Shown here: positions 1 through 7,553 of the stretch, piece by piece
Position numbering within the stretch: position 1 is the first letter of the stretch
How the letters are laid out: every line of letters begins with the position of its first letter
DNA from: Clostridiales bacterium UBA4696
GTDB lineage: Bacteria; Bacillota; Clostridia; Oscillospirales; Oscillospiraceae
Direction: 5' to 3'
Length of the DNA stretch: 17,795 bases
Assembly (NCBI GenBank): GCA_002404795.1
Contig: DHKK01000111.1
Span: 20,466 to 38,260 of the forward strand
The notes under the pieces: model-generated
What the model was told of the DNA's origin: nothing
The model's database searches: none
Seen by the model: only the letters and a program-made list of their open reading frames with translations
Made by a program: the position numbers and the translations under genes

Positions 1-393
1 TGGGGCGGCACGTGGCTGCTGGCTCCTGCCGGCACGGATAACCCCACCATGGTTGCCGATATCATGAACACCTTCATCAACGATGAAGAGGTCTGCACGA
101 ACCTGGTCAAGAACGAGGCGCAGTTCTCCAACAACCAGAAGGTCAACGAGACCGTTGCGCAGGATCCGACCTACGGCAGCGATTTCCTCGGCGGCCAGAA
201 CGACATCGCGCTGTTCTGCGACCTTGCCAAGAACATCAAGTTCGAAAACCACACCATCTATGACCAGCTGCTCAACGAGGGCCTGCAGGCCAACTGGAGA
301 GAGTACTGCAAGGGTACCGTCACCGAGGACGAGGCCATGAGCAACTTCTATAAGTATATCAACGAAAAGTATCCGACCATCGTCACTCCGTAA
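1..393 (+). CDS. Sugar ABC transporter solute-binding protein, C-terminal 130 residues (5' end outside window)
   Basis: Open frame from base 1 to a TAA at 391-393, so the gene begins before the window. The visible part opens with WGGTWLLAPAGTDNP and ends with KYINEKYPTIVTP; a C-terminal stretch with a Trp-rich turn and helices is typical of family 1 extracellular solute-binding proteins for sugars. Two permease genes of the MalF/MalG type follow on the same strand, which is the main support for the call. The protein would capture substrate outside the membrane and deliver it to those permeases. The signal peptide and lipobox cannot be seen. A strong hairpin just after the stop separates it from the permease genes. 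The substrate cannot be told from this fragment. Confidence 0.75.
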   Translation, partial: WGGTWLLAPAGTDNPTMVADIMNTFINDEEVCTNLVKNEAQFSNNQKVNETVAQDPTYGSDFLGGQNDIALFCDLAKNIKFENHTIYDQLLNEGLQANWREYCKGTVTEDEAMSNFYKYINEKYPTIVTP

Positions 394-406
394 ATCCTGC
401 GGCTTC

Positions 407-434
407 CCGGGGCAGGGCGAACGCCCTGCCCCGG
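407..434 (+). terminator. GC-rich hairpin between binding-protein and permease genes
   Basis: Near-perfect inverted repeat: CCGGGGCAGGGC pairs with GCCCTGCCCCGG around a GAAC loop. No T-run follows. Hairpins at this place in sugar ABC operons often stabilise the binding-protein mRNA or reduce read-through into the permeases; that role is inferred. The rest of the 394-513 gap shows nothing further except the ribosome binding site of the next gene. Confidence 0.6.
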
Positions 435-513
435 CGCTGATTTCGGGCGCGCTTCCGAACCGGCCGCTCCGGCCCGCTGGGAACTACGTCTGAGTATAAG
501 AGGAGGAGTTCAG

Positions 514-1464
514 ATGCAGACGACAAAAGCACCAAAATTGAAAACCAAACGGTCCAAAATCAGCTACGCAAAGTGGGGCTATATTTTTATCGCGCCGTTC
601 TTTCTGGCCTATGCGCTGTTTCACTTTGCGCCGCAGCTGCTGACGATCTACAACAGCTTTTTTGAAAACTACCGGGAGGGTCTGACGCAGGTCGGGCCGA
701 ATTTCGTCGGCCTGAAGAACTACATCACGCTCTTTACACCCGATAAAAACGGCACGATCGATATCCTGAAATATGCCGGAAATACGATCGTGCTCTGGGT
801 CTGCGGTGCGATCCCGCAGGTCGTGATCTCGCTGATGCTCGCGTGCTTCTTTACGAGCTACCGCCTGAAGATCAAGGGTCAGCAGTTCTTTAAGACCGTC
901 ATTTACATGCCGAACCTCATCATGGCATCGGCGTTCGCGATGCTGTTTTACATGCTGTTCTCTAACGTTGGTCCGATCAACCAGATCCTGACGCAGCTCG
1001 GCTGGATCGACGCGCCGATCGACTTTTTCAACATCCGCTTTACTGTGCGCGGGCTCATCTGCCTGATGAACTTCCTCATGTGGTTCGGCAACACGACGAT
1101 CCTGCTCATGGCCGGCATCATGGGCATCGACCAGAGCCTGTTTGAGGCGGCAAACATCGACGGCGCGACGCCGCTGCAGGTGTTTTTCAAGGTGACGCTG
1201 CCGCTGCTGACGCCGATCCTCGTCTATACGATCATCACGGCGCTCATCGGCGGTCTGCAGATGTTCGATGTGCCGCAGGTGCTGACCAACGCGCTCGGCA
1301 CGCCGAACCGCACCTCGACGACGCTCGTCATGTACCTCAACAATTATCTCAAGACGAGCAAGAACTACGGCATGTCCGGCGCAATTTCCGTCGTGATCTT
1401 CCTCATCACGGGCCTTCTGAGCCTTGTGGTGTTCAAGTCGCTGACGAAGCAGGAAGAAAACTAA
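514..1464 (+). CDS. Carbohydrate ABC transporter permease, MalF/UgpA type
   Basis: A 316-aa integral membrane protein, one half of the transmembrane channel of a sugar importer. A basic N-terminus (residues 1-20) is followed by a first membrane segment (YIFIAPFFLAYALF), and further hydrophobic segments follow through residue 310. The cytoplasmic coupling motif, starting EAANIDGATPLQVFFKVTLP at residue 211, is the classic EAA loop that contacts the ATPase. The ATG at 514 follows GAGGAGG at a normal distance. Only 13 bases separate its stop from the next permease start, so the two are cotranscribed. No ATPase gene lies in the window; in Firmicutes such importers often share an ATPase encoded elsewhere. 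The substrate is unknown. Confidence 0.9.
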   Translation: MQTTKAPKLKTKRSKISYAKWGYIFIAPFFLAYALFHFAPQLLTIYNSFFENYREGLTQVGPNFVGLKNYITLFTPDKNGTIDILKYAGNTIVLWVCGAIPQVVISLMLACFFTSYRLKIKGQQFFKTVIYMPNLIMASAFAMLFYMLFSNVGPINQILTQLGWIDAPIDFFNIRFTVRGLICLMNFLMWFGNTTILLMAGIMGIDQSLFEAANIDGATPLQVFFKVTLPLLTPILVYTIITALIGGLQMFDVPQVLTNALGTPNRTSTTLVMYLNNYLKTSKNYGMSGAISVVIFLITGLLSLVVFKSLTKQEEN

Positions 1465-1477
1465 GGAGGCGCTCGCA

Positions 1478-2347
1478 ATGAAGAAAAATTCCACGGACAG
1501 CCGCAAAGCCCGCGCCATGCTGACCGTCAGCCGGGTGCTGGTCTATGCGCTGCTGATCTTTCTGTCGGTCCTCTGCCTGTTCTCGTTCTATATGCTGATC
1601 GTCAACGCGTCCCGGACCAATGCGGATCTGCAGGGCGGCTTCAAGGCGCTGCCGCAGGGACATTTTCTGGAGAATCTCAAAAACGCGTGGAACGACAGCT
1701 CCATCAACATCCCGCGCGGCATGCTCAACAGCTTTATCATCGCAGCCGCGACGGCCATCCTGTCCACCTATTTTTCCGCGCTGACCGCCTACGGCCTGCA
1801 CGCCTACAATTTTAAGCTCAAGCGCCTCGCATTTCTGTTCATCATGGCCGTCATGGTCATTCCCAAGCAGGTCTCCGCCGCCGGCTTTGTCCAGCTGTGC
1901 TATAAGCTGAAGCTGACGAACAGCTATCTGCCGCTGATCCTCCCCGGCATCGCGGCGCCGGTCGTGTTCTTCTACATGATCCAGTACATGAAGAGCGTCC
2001 TGCCCATGGAGATCGTGGAGGCCGCACGTGTCGACGGCTCGGGCGAATTCTTTACCTTCAACCGCATCGTGCTGCCCATGCTGAAGCCCGCCGTTTCCGT
2101 GCAGCTGATCTTCACCTTTGTCGAGTCGTGGAACAACTATTTCCTGCCCGCGCTGCTGCTCGATAAAGCGGAAATGAAGACCGTCCCCATCATGATCGCG
2201 CAGCTTCGCGCGGCGGATTACTCGAAATTTGACCTCGGCAAGGTCTATATGTTCATCCTGCTCGCCATCCTGCCGGTGCTGCTCGTGTACATCTTCCTCT
2301 CGCGCTATATCGTCAAAGGCGTCACCGCCGGCTCTGTCAAAGGCTGA
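1478..2347 (+). CDS. Carbohydrate ABC transporter permease, MalG type
   Basis: A 289-aa membrane protein that partners the preceding MalF-like permease in the inner membrane. The first membrane segment lies at about residues 18-40 (VLVYALLIFLSVLCLFSFYM). The EAA coupling loop begins at residue 181 (EAARVDGSGEFFTFNRIVLP), and the C-terminus ends in the usual MalG style (YIVKGVTAGSVKG). The ATG at 1478 follows AAGGAGG, which overlaps the upstream TAA. It is the last gene of the plus-strand sugar importer operon; a hairpin follows about 40 bases after the stop. Family assignment is secure; the sugar is not. Confidence 0.9.
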   Translation: MKKNSTDSRKARAMLTVSRVLVYALLIFLSVLCLFSFYMLIVNASRTNADLQGGFKALPQGHFLENLKNAWNDSSINIPRGMLNSFIIAAATAILSTYFSALTAYGLHAYNFKLKRLAFLFIMAVMVIPKQVSAAGFVQLCYKLKLTNSYLPLILPGIAAPVVFFYMIQYMKSVLPMEIVEAARVDGSGEFFTFNRIVLPMLKPAVSVQLIFTFVESWNNYFLPALLLDKAEMKTVPIMIAQLRAADYSKFDLGKVYMFILLAILPVLLVYIFLSRYIVKGVTAGSVKG

Positions 2348-2385
2348 ACAACGCATACGGAAACCACCCCCTGATATAAACCCTT

Positions 2386-2418
2386 CGCCGCCCATCGGAA
2401 CACCCCCGATAGGCGGCG
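2386..2418 (+). terminator. Hairpin after the sugar permease operon
   Basis: CGCCGCCCATCGG (2386-2398) pairs with CCGATAGGCGGCG (2406-2418) with one mismatch and a 7-base loop. No clear T-run follows, so it may be a weak or factor-assisted terminator or a 3' mRNA-stabilising structure. Its position 38 bases after the last permease stop fits an operon end. Nothing else recognisable lies between 2348 and 2510. Confidence 0.5.
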
Positions 2419-2510
2419 ATCACATATCCACGGGAATCATCTGTATATTTTCTGAATTACGTTCGTGCGCAGTACATGTTTTACCCATTCAGGCATAAAC
2501 CGCCGCCTAA

Positions 2511-2681
2511 CCTACAGAGTCGGAATTTTCAGGCATTAACTGATAAAATGCTGAGCTTTCAAGGGTTGTACAGTTTTCAACGAAAACATCCGGTTTCTCT
2601 GAATTTTCCGAAACCCATTGAAAACACTGGACAAACCGGCTTTTTCAGTTTCGAGGATGATAGTAGTCAAACAGTAGTCAG
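2511..2681 (-). repeat. 171-bp direct repeat, copy 1, ending in a tRNA-Arg(CCG) anticodon-arm core
   Basis: Aligns without gaps to 11236-11406; I count about 28 mismatches, or roughly 84% identity. The ends are the best conserved parts: the first 14 bases (CCTACAGAGTCGGA) and the last 21 are identical, as is an internal block CCATTGAAAACACTGG. Similarity stops sharply on both sides. On the minus strand the 14-base end is the anticodon loop and 3' anticodon stem of tRNA-Arg(CCG); unlike copy 2, the rest of the tRNA is absent here. The other end carries AGTAGTCAAACAGTAGTC, two near-identical octamers that look like recombinase arm sites. It lies 7 bases past the stop of the PucR gene. Probably an end or scar of an integrative element. 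Confidence 0.8.
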
Positions 2682-2688
2682 ATGCAAA

Positions 2689-4206
2689 TTATAGTTTGGG
2701 CTGGGCGATCCGTTTCTGCTGCAGCTCTGCGCGGAGGAGGATGCCGAGGGTCAGGCAGAAGTCGGGGTTTTTGAGGTCGCAGCCGAGCAGCTGCGTGATG
2801 TGGGCGAGGCGGTCCAGAAGGGTCGAGCGGTGCAGATAGAGCGCCGCCGCTGTTTTGGTCACGGAGAGGTTATTATCGAGATACACGCGCAGCGTTTCCA
2901 GATACGAAACCTGTGAGTTCTCGTCGTGCACCTTGAGCTTTTTCAGGCCGTCCGGATAATAGACCCACGAAGGCCTGCCTGAGAGCGCACCGGACAGAAG
3001 CTGCGGCAGCAGATAGTCCTGAAAGTAAAAGACCGTGCCGCCGCCATCCTGCAGGAGTCCATTCTGCAGTGCGCTGGACGCTTGGAACCACGCCTGATTC
3101 GCCTCATACAGATTGGAAAACGCGCCGGACACGCCGCAGATCAGGCCGAGCCTGTCCAAAAGCGGCAGCAGCTGTGCTGTCGTCTCGCGCTCGGCCTGCG
3201 CGGCGGGCAGGAACGCGGCGACGCTGCGTTCACACTCAAATGCCATTGCGCCGGGGTGCCGTTCCTCCAGCGCGGCGGACAGATATGCGCCGGGCAGAGT
3301 CGCTGCGCCGGATTTTGGCTGGAGCCGGACACAGACCCAGTCCGTCTTTCCGTTTTCCTGACTGAGCGCGCGCCGCAGTTCAAAATCGACCGACTGCCCG
3401 GCAATCACGCTGCGCAGCGCCCGGCGGACGGCAGAACGGGTGCTGGCGAGAACCGGATTCTGCTGGATCGCCTGCCGCAGAAGCTTGACGAGAAAAACAG
3501 CAAGCGACCGGTCTGAATCCCGCAGCGGACGGAACGCCTCGAACACTGTCAGACAGCCGAGATATTCCTCCTGATCGAACACATTGACCGACAGCGTCCG
3601 TGTGTTCTGCAGCTCCAGCAGCAGCGGCTCATGCACATGGGTGGAAAGGTCATGGAGCGATAAAAACGTCGCCATTTTTTCCGCGTCAAACGTCTCGGTA
3701 TCCAGCCGGATGCCGAGATCTTTCTGAAAATATGCCTCGTCCGTCACAGCGAGATAGCGGAAGTCCGAACCGATCAGCTGCATCGGATTGGAAAGAATGT
3801 CGCGGCTGACCTCCAGCATCTGCGGCAGGCTTGCACCGTGGCGGAGGATGTGCCAGAGGCGCTCCTCCCACGCTTCATACCGGTCAAAAATATGCTGCAC
3901 CAGATTGAAGACGCGAAAAATGTCCGTATCCGCCTCGACCACGATCACGCTGCACCGGTCATAGAACGCCGTCAGATTCCAGTGCTGCCCGAGGCAGACG
4001 AGGCACACATTTTCACGCAGCGACGGACGCGCGGGCAGATGGTCGGCAGAGCAGACGTAGACGCGATTTTTCTCAAATGTCTGCGTCCGGTCGAGATAGA
4101 ATTCCGGTCGGCTCAGCGTCAGCTCCACGCTGCCCGCGCCGTGCAGCTCGACGGCCTTCAGCTCCTCTTTCAGTCTCCAATAGAGAATGTCCGCGCACAG
4201 CTTCAT
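2689..4206 (-). CDS. PucR-family transcriptional regulator (CdaR-like)
   Basis: A 505-aa cytoplasmic regulator. The C-terminus has the PucR helix-turn-helix: LRVYLDNNLSVTKTAAALYL then HRSTLLDRLAHITQLLG, roughly residues 440-475, followed by the usual short helical tail. The N-terminal about 130 residues look like a PucR N-terminal sensing region, and the middle (about 140-400) is a ligand-sensing and GGDEF-like linker; no catalytic motif is evident. I chose the ATG at 4206 because GGAGG lies 8 bases upstream; a start five codons earlier would use ATT. It is divergent from the four-gene operon starting at 4478 and has its own consensus promoter, so it most likely controls that operon. PucR proteins are usually activators responding to a pathway ligand (purines, sugar acids, amino acids in known cases). 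The ligand here is unknown. Confidence 0.9.
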   Translation of the reverse strand: MKLCADILYWRLKEELKAVELHGAGSVELTLSRPEFYLDRTQTFEKNRVYVCSADHLPARPSLRENVCLVCLGQHWNLTAFYDRCSVIVVEADTDIFRVFNLVQHIFDRYEAWEERLWHILRHGASLPQMLEVSRDILSNPMQLIGSDFRYLAVTDEAYFQKDLGIRLDTETFDAEKMATFLSLHDLSTHVHEPLLLELQNTRTLSVNVFDQEEYLGCLTVFEAFRPLRDSDRSLAVFLVKLLRQAIQQNPVLASTRSAVRRALRSVIAGQSVDFELRRALSQENGKTDWVCVRLQPKSGAATLPGAYLSAALEERHPGAMAFECERSVAAFLPAAQAERETTAQLLPLLDRLGLICGVSGAFSNLYEANQAWFQASSALQNGLLQDGGGTVFYFQDYLLPQLLSGALSGRPSWVYYPDGLKKLKVHDENSQVSYLETLRVYLDNNLSVTKTAAALYLHRSTLLDRLAHITQLLGCDLKNPDFCLTLGILLRAELQQKRIAQPKL

Positions 4207-4238
4207 GGGATATTCCTCCAATCGTTTTCCTGATTTTT

Positions 4239-4267
4239 ATTATAGTCCGGCAGAAAGTGGCTGTCAA
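4239..4267 (-). promoter_or_regulatory. Sigma-70 promoter of the PucR regulator gene
   Basis: On the minus strand TTGACA (4262-4267) and TATAAT (4239-4244) are both perfect and 17 bases apart. The predicted transcript start is near 4232, about 26 bases before the ATG at 4206. The first TACAANTTGTA palindrome lies immediately upstream of the -35, so the regulator may control its own expression. Confidence 0.85.
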
Positions 4268-4270
4268 CGA

Positions 4271-4297
4271 AGCACCCGTACAATTTGTATGGGTGCT
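4271..4297. promoter_or_regulatory. Operator-like palindrome 1 (TACAATTTGTA core)
   Basis: The 11-base core at 4279-4289 is embedded in a longer inverted repeat: AGCACCC at 4271-4277 pairs with GGGTGCT at 4291-4297. It abuts the -35 of the PucR promoter. Two further cores of the same type follow at 4343 and 4367. As RNA the plus strand could also form a hairpin followed by a T-rich stretch, so a terminator role cannot be excluded. Confidence 0.6.
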
Positions 4298-4342
4298 TTG
4301 TGTTTTTATACTTGAATGGCGATTTTATACAAAATTAGCACG

Positions 4343-4377
4343 TACAAATTGTATGATTTGCCGCCATACAAACTGTA
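4343..4377. promoter_or_regulatory. Operator-like palindromes 2 and 3 (TACAAATTGTA, TACAAACTGTA)
   Basis: Two 11-base near-palindromes at 4343-4353 and 4367-4377, centred 24 bases apart. They are also inverted copies of each other: GTACAAATTGTATG against CATACAAACTGTAC, 12 of 14 matching. They lie about 60-95 bases before the -10 of the downstream operon, where an activator such as PucR would bind. That PucR is the binder is inferred. Confidence 0.6.
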
Positions 4378-4436
4378 CGGCAGGGAACGGCAAAAACCGC
4401 GCAGTTTGCAGCATTTCCGCAGAAAGCCTCATTTTC

Positions 4437-4442
4437 TATAAT
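4437..4442 (+). promoter_or_regulatory. -10 element of the Cys-protein/GcvT-like/SDR operon
   Basis: Perfect TATAAT 35 bases before the ATG at 4478. The 17-base-spaced -35 position reads TTTCCG, a poor match, which is typical of promoters needing an activator. The repeated palindromes upstream fit that. Confidence 0.6.
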
Positions 4443-4477
4443 AGAGGTAACGCAGAAAAAGAAATAGGAGGAATACC

Positions 4478-5698
4478 ATGCTAAAGGAAAAACTGGAGCA
4501 GCGGAAATGCTTCCCGACCGCGTGGGGCAAGCTCATTACGGAGGAAGAAGCCTACCGGCAGCTCAACCGGCAGATCGCGGCCATGACCGCGAATCTGTTT
4601 CAGGTCATGCGCATTTTTGAGCCGAGCTGGGAAAAGCGCACGGAAGCCATCTGTGACATTGCCAACATGATGAACATGGCAGTCGCGGGCACGCCGGAGG
4701 AGCAGAAGGACTATGTGAACGCCTCGCTTTATGAAGCGTTCAACATCCCGGAGCTGTGCGAAAAGTCCAGCTGGCTCGGCGGCATCACCGGCGACTCCGG
4801 CGACGAGTGGGAGAACATGGCGGGCCGCGTCGTGCAGTTCACGCGCAACCGCGTGGAAAAGGAGCTTGACACCTGCCCGTGGGATATCGTCGGCAGCGAG
4901 CTGTGCAACATGACGACCAGTATGTTTACGGCGAACTTTGACCTTGCGTCCTCCAAGGGGACGGAAAATGAAGTCGCGCTCAACATGTGTCAGGCACGAG
5001 GCTGTGGCAACAAGCACTGCCGTGTGGTCGCAGAGCGCCGCGACGTGTATAACCTCCCCAAACAGGGCTGGCTGGATCACATGCAGCAGCCCGTCGACCC
5101 CATCCACGACACCCCGCGCGAGCGCATGGTCAAGGAAGGCCAGTGCCTGCGCAACGGGCAGTACACGCAGAACTTCGGCGAGGAAACGTCGCTCGAAAAA
5201 GCGTATCACTGGGTCGCGCAGATGGGCTGGGTCTGGTCGATCCAGTTCCCGATGATGGCCATCAAGGATATGGCGCCCGACGAGGATGAGTTCCTGCGCG
5301 TGTTCCGCATTGTCTTTGCAACAGCCGGTAAGAACCAGTTCATTGACCCGTTTGCCAAGGAGGGCCTGCGCAGCTTCCTCGGCGTGCCGCACGAGATGGA
5401 CGAAAATGACGGCCGCATTCTCGGCGGCTACATCCGCTATATGCTCGACGTGCAGCAGGTGCCGTATGAGATGGTGCGCTGGACGAAGGACGAGACGTGG
5501 ATCAAGGTCAAGAGTGAGGACTTCACCGCGCGCTATGAGATGGCGCCGCTCGACGAGCTGGTCGATGCCTACGAAGCGCAGTGGAACGGCGCGGCGAAAA
5601 CGCTCGTCAGCCCTGAATGGTCGTGCGTCATCGAGGACCGCGACGAGGAAGATATGTACATCAAGGTCATCCGCAAGGAAGACCTGCGGATGCTGTAA
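4478..5698 (+). CDS. Unrecognised Cys-rich 406-aa protein, first gene of the PucR-linked operon
   Basis: I do not recognise this family with certainty. No signal peptide or membrane segment is visible, so it is probably cytoplasmic. The N-terminal half carries a cysteine cluster: C133, C143, C171, C176 and C181, with CQARGCGNKHCRVVAE at 171-186 as the clearest motif. This faintly resembles the Cys-containing core of V4R-type or L-2-amino-thiazoline-4-carboxylate hydrolase-like domains, which is a suggestion only. The C-terminal half (about 245-406) is Trp- and acid-rich with few cysteines. ATG follows AGGAGG; the stop TAA overlaps the AAGGAGG of the next gene, so it is translated with the GcvT-like enzyme. 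By position it may be a partner, metal-binding subunit or substrate-activating enzyme for the GcvT-like transferase. Confidence 0.85.
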   Translation: MLKEKLEQRKCFPTAWGKLITEEEAYRQLNRQIAAMTANLFQVMRIFEPSWEKRTEAICDIANMMNMAVAGTPEEQKDYVNASLYEAFNIPELCEKSSWLGGITGDSGDEWENMAGRVVQFTRNRVEKELDTCPWDIVGSELCNMTTSMFTANFDLASSKGTENEVALNMCQARGCGNKHCRVVAERRDVYNLPKQGWLDHMQQPVDPIHDTPRERMVKEGQCLRNGQYTQNFGEETSLEKAYHWVAQMGWVWSIQFPMMAIKDMAPDEDEFLRVFRIVFATAGKNQFIDPFAKEGLRSFLGVPHEMDENDGRILGGYIRYMLDVQQVPYEMVRWTKDETWIKVKSEDFTARYEMAPLDELVDAYEAQWNGAAKTLVSPEWSCVIEDRDEEDMYIKVIRKEDLRML

Positions 5699-5712
5699 GG
5701 AGGTGCCGAACG

Positions 5713-6702
5713 ATGTTATTCAGAGAAGACAAAGTCGCACGCGCCGACGCCGACGCCATCCGCAAGGGCGTGGGCTTCTACCGCTGGACGCACGATATCG
5801 TAGAAATTACCGGCAGGGACGCTTTAGAAGTCCTGCAAAAGATCTATATCAGCGACATTTCCAAGGTCGCCGTCGGGCGCTCGAAATACACCGCCTCGCT
5901 GGACGAAAACGGTGAGATCATCGACGACGTGATCGTCATGCACATGGCGGACGGCCTGTACTGGGTCTCCGACCTCTACGGCCCGCGCCTGCTGCCGTGG
6001 ATCGAGCAGCACAAGGGCGATGCAGATATTCACGCGAAGATCATCACCTACGACTGGGATATGTACGCCGTGCAGGGCCCGGACAGCCTCAAGGCGATGA
6101 ACGCCATGCTGGACGCGCCGGTCGACGACCTGAAGCGCTTCGGCATCTGTGAGCGGATGCTCGGCGGTATTCCCGTCTACATCCATCGCTCCGGCTTCAC
6201 CGGCGAAAACGGCTATGAAATCTATTCCGCATTTGACAAGAGTGCGGAAATTCACGATCTGGCGCTCAAAGCCGTCGAGTCTGTCGGCGGCCGCGAGCTG
6301 CAGACGCTCGAGGTCTACGTTCGCTCCATCCCGATGGAAAAGGGCTTCGCGCTCAAGCAGGATTTCAAGCACCTGAGCCCGTATGAATGCGGTCTCGGCT
6401 GGGCGGTCGCCGCCGACAAGGACTTTATCGGCAAGGAAGCGGCGCTGGCGCGCAAGGAGCACCCGAAATACCGCATGGTCGGTCTGGAATTCTCCCGGGA
6501 ATCGACGGAGGATATCTCCATCTGGGAGCGCGTGTACTGGTACGGCGTCGAGGTCGGCCGCTGCGCGCAGACCATCTACGGCTACACAGTCGACAAGAAC
6601 ATCGGCTTTGCCACCGTCCGCGCGGACGTGCCCGACGGCGCGGAGCTGACCGTCGGCTGCAACGATTCGCCCGCCGTCGTGGTGAACAAGGTTTTCTGCT
6701 GA
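5713..6702 (+). CDS. GcvT-like folate-dependent aminomethyl/methyltransferase family protein
   Basis: A 329-aa protein of the glycine-cleavage T/YgfZ/DmdA/LigM fold, which binds tetrahydrofolate and moves a one-carbon unit onto it. Supporting features are GFYRWTHDIVEITGRDALEV (about 21-40), ENGEIIDDVIVM with the paired Asp at 71-72 where GcvT has its catalytic Asp, SGFTGENGYEIY in the middle, and the C-terminal barrel signature GLGWAVAADKDFIGKEAAL. ATG at 5713 follows AAGGAGG. There are no gcvH, gcvP or lpd genes nearby, so it is unlikely to be the glycine cleavage T protein itself. With two dehydrogenases and a PucR regulator it is more likely a tetrahydrofolate-dependent demethylase or related enzyme of a catabolic pathway. 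The substrate is unknown. Confidence 0.88.
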   Translation: MLFREDKVARADADAIRKGVGFYRWTHDIVEITGRDALEVLQKIYISDISKVAVGRSKYTASLDENGEIIDDVIVMHMADGLYWVSDLYGPRLLPWIEQHKGDADIHAKIITYDWDMYAVQGPDSLKAMNAMLDAPVDDLKRFGICERMLGGIPVYIHRSGFTGENGYEIYSAFDKSAEIHDLALKAVESVGGRELQTLEVYVRSIPMEKGFALKQDFKHLSPYECGLGWAVAADKDFIGKEAALARKEHPKYRMVGLEFSRESTEDISIWERVYWYGVEVGRCAQTIYGYTVDKNIGFATVRADVPDGAELTVGCNDSPAVVVNKVFC

Positions 6703-6712
6703 GGAGGGTATC

Positions 6713-7474
6713 ATGGGAAGATTAGATGGTAAAGTCTGCATCGTGACCGGCGCATCTGCCGGCATTGGCCGCGCCACAGCGGAGCTGTTCTGCCGCGAGG
6801 GTGCGAAGGTCGTGGCAGTCGCCCGCCGCGAAGAGCGCCTGAAGGAGCTGGCGGAGGAATGCAAAGACCTGCCCGGCGAACTTGTCTGGTACGCGGGCGA
6901 TGTCGGCGACCCGGCAACAGCCGTCGGCATGGTCAAAAAAGCAGTCGAGGCATTTGGCAAGCTGGACGTTGCCGTCAACGATGCCGGTATCATGGATGAC
7001 AATACCGCGATCGCCGATCTGTCCGACGAAATGCTGCATGAGACATTCCGCATCAATACATTTGGTCTTATGTACGGCATGCGCGAGGAATGCAGGCAGT
7101 ATCTCGCGCAGGGGGACGGCGGCGTGATCGTCAACATCTGCTCCGTCGGTGCAACACACCAGACCTCCGGCGCAGCCTACTGCGCAAGCAAGGGCGCGGT
7201 GCTGGCCGCGACGAAAAACACGGCGTTCATGTACATGGAGGAGGGCATCCGCTGCAATGCGGTCTCGCCCGGCGGCGTTGTGACCGACATTCCGCTGGTC
7301 ATGCCGCCCTCCGACGAGTTCGGCTTCGGCAGGACCAGCAAGCTCCTGGAGTTCTCCGGCGAGCTTGCCATGCCGGAGGACCTGGCGGACGCAATTTTGT
7401 TCCTGGCCAGCGACCAGTCCCGCTACGTCAACGGCGAAGAGCTCAAATGCGACGGCGGCTGGACGTGCTTCTAA
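6713..7474 (+). CDS. Short-chain dehydrogenase/reductase (SDR), classical type
   Basis: A 253-aa NAD(P)H-dependent oxidoreductase of normal classical SDR length. Seen: the cofactor motif TGASAGIG (12-19), NDAG (89-92, NNAG in most members), N114, catalytic S144, and YCASK with Y156 and K160; the C-terminus ends GGWTCF. The stop of the GcvT-like gene is 10 bases upstream and GGAGG precedes the ATG, so it belongs to the operon. It would interconvert a hydroxyl and a carbonyl group on a pathway intermediate. A69-71-type acidic or basic cofactor choice cannot be settled; ARRE at 37-40 after strand 2 suggests NADP(H), which is inferred. A hairpin follows 20 bases after the stop. Confidence 0.93.
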   Translation: MGRLDGKVCIVTGASAGIGRATAELFCREGAKVVAVARREERLKELAEECKDLPGELVWYAGDVGDPATAVGMVKKAVEAFGKLDVAVNDAGIMDDNTAIADLSDEMLHETFRINTFGLMYGMREECRQYLAQGDGGVIVNICSVGATHQTSGAAYCASKGAVLAATKNTAFMYMEEGIRCNAVSPGGVVTDIPLVMPPSDEFGFGRTSKLLEFSGELAMPEDLADAILFLASDQSRYVNGEELKCDGGWTCF

Positions 7475-7495
7475 GAGAATATCAATAAAACGCAG

Positions 7496-7524
7496 CACAG
7501 GCGGCCCATACAGAGCCGCCTGTG
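7496..7524 (+). terminator. Hairpin between the two SDR genes (possible attenuator)
   Basis: CACAGGCGGC (7496-7505) pairs perfectly with GCCGCCTGTG (7515-7524) around a 9-base loop. It is followed by TCATATTAAAAA rather than a T-run, so termination may be partial. It could lower expression of the second SDR or protect the upstream mRNA end. Confidence 0.5.
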
Positions 7525-7553
7525 TCATATTAAAAATAGGGGGGATAATTTAT

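Noticed and set aside
484..1518. Long minus-strand open frame opposite the MalF-like permease (and a similar one at 1433-2395)
   Set aside because: Translation is rich in Arg, Asp, His and Gln with no domain, while the plus strand encodes obvious permeases with EAA motifs.
2476..2694. Plus-strand open frame over repeat copy 1
   Set aside because: No ribosome site, no domain, and the frame is not kept in copy 2.
4271..4310. Rho-independent terminator between the divergent promoters
   Set aside because: The stem and following T-rich stretch resemble one, but no plus-strand gene ends just upstream and the core recurs twice as an operator-like palindrome, so a regulatory site is the better reading.
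5713..6702. Naming the GcvT-like gene as gcvT, dmdA or ligM
   Set aside because: No other glycine-cleavage genes are present and the fold is shared by several demethylases; the sequence alone does not decide among them.
5824..7137. Long minus-strand open frame opposite the GcvT-like and SDR genes
   Set aside because: Spans two unrelated genes in antisense and has no recognisable motif.
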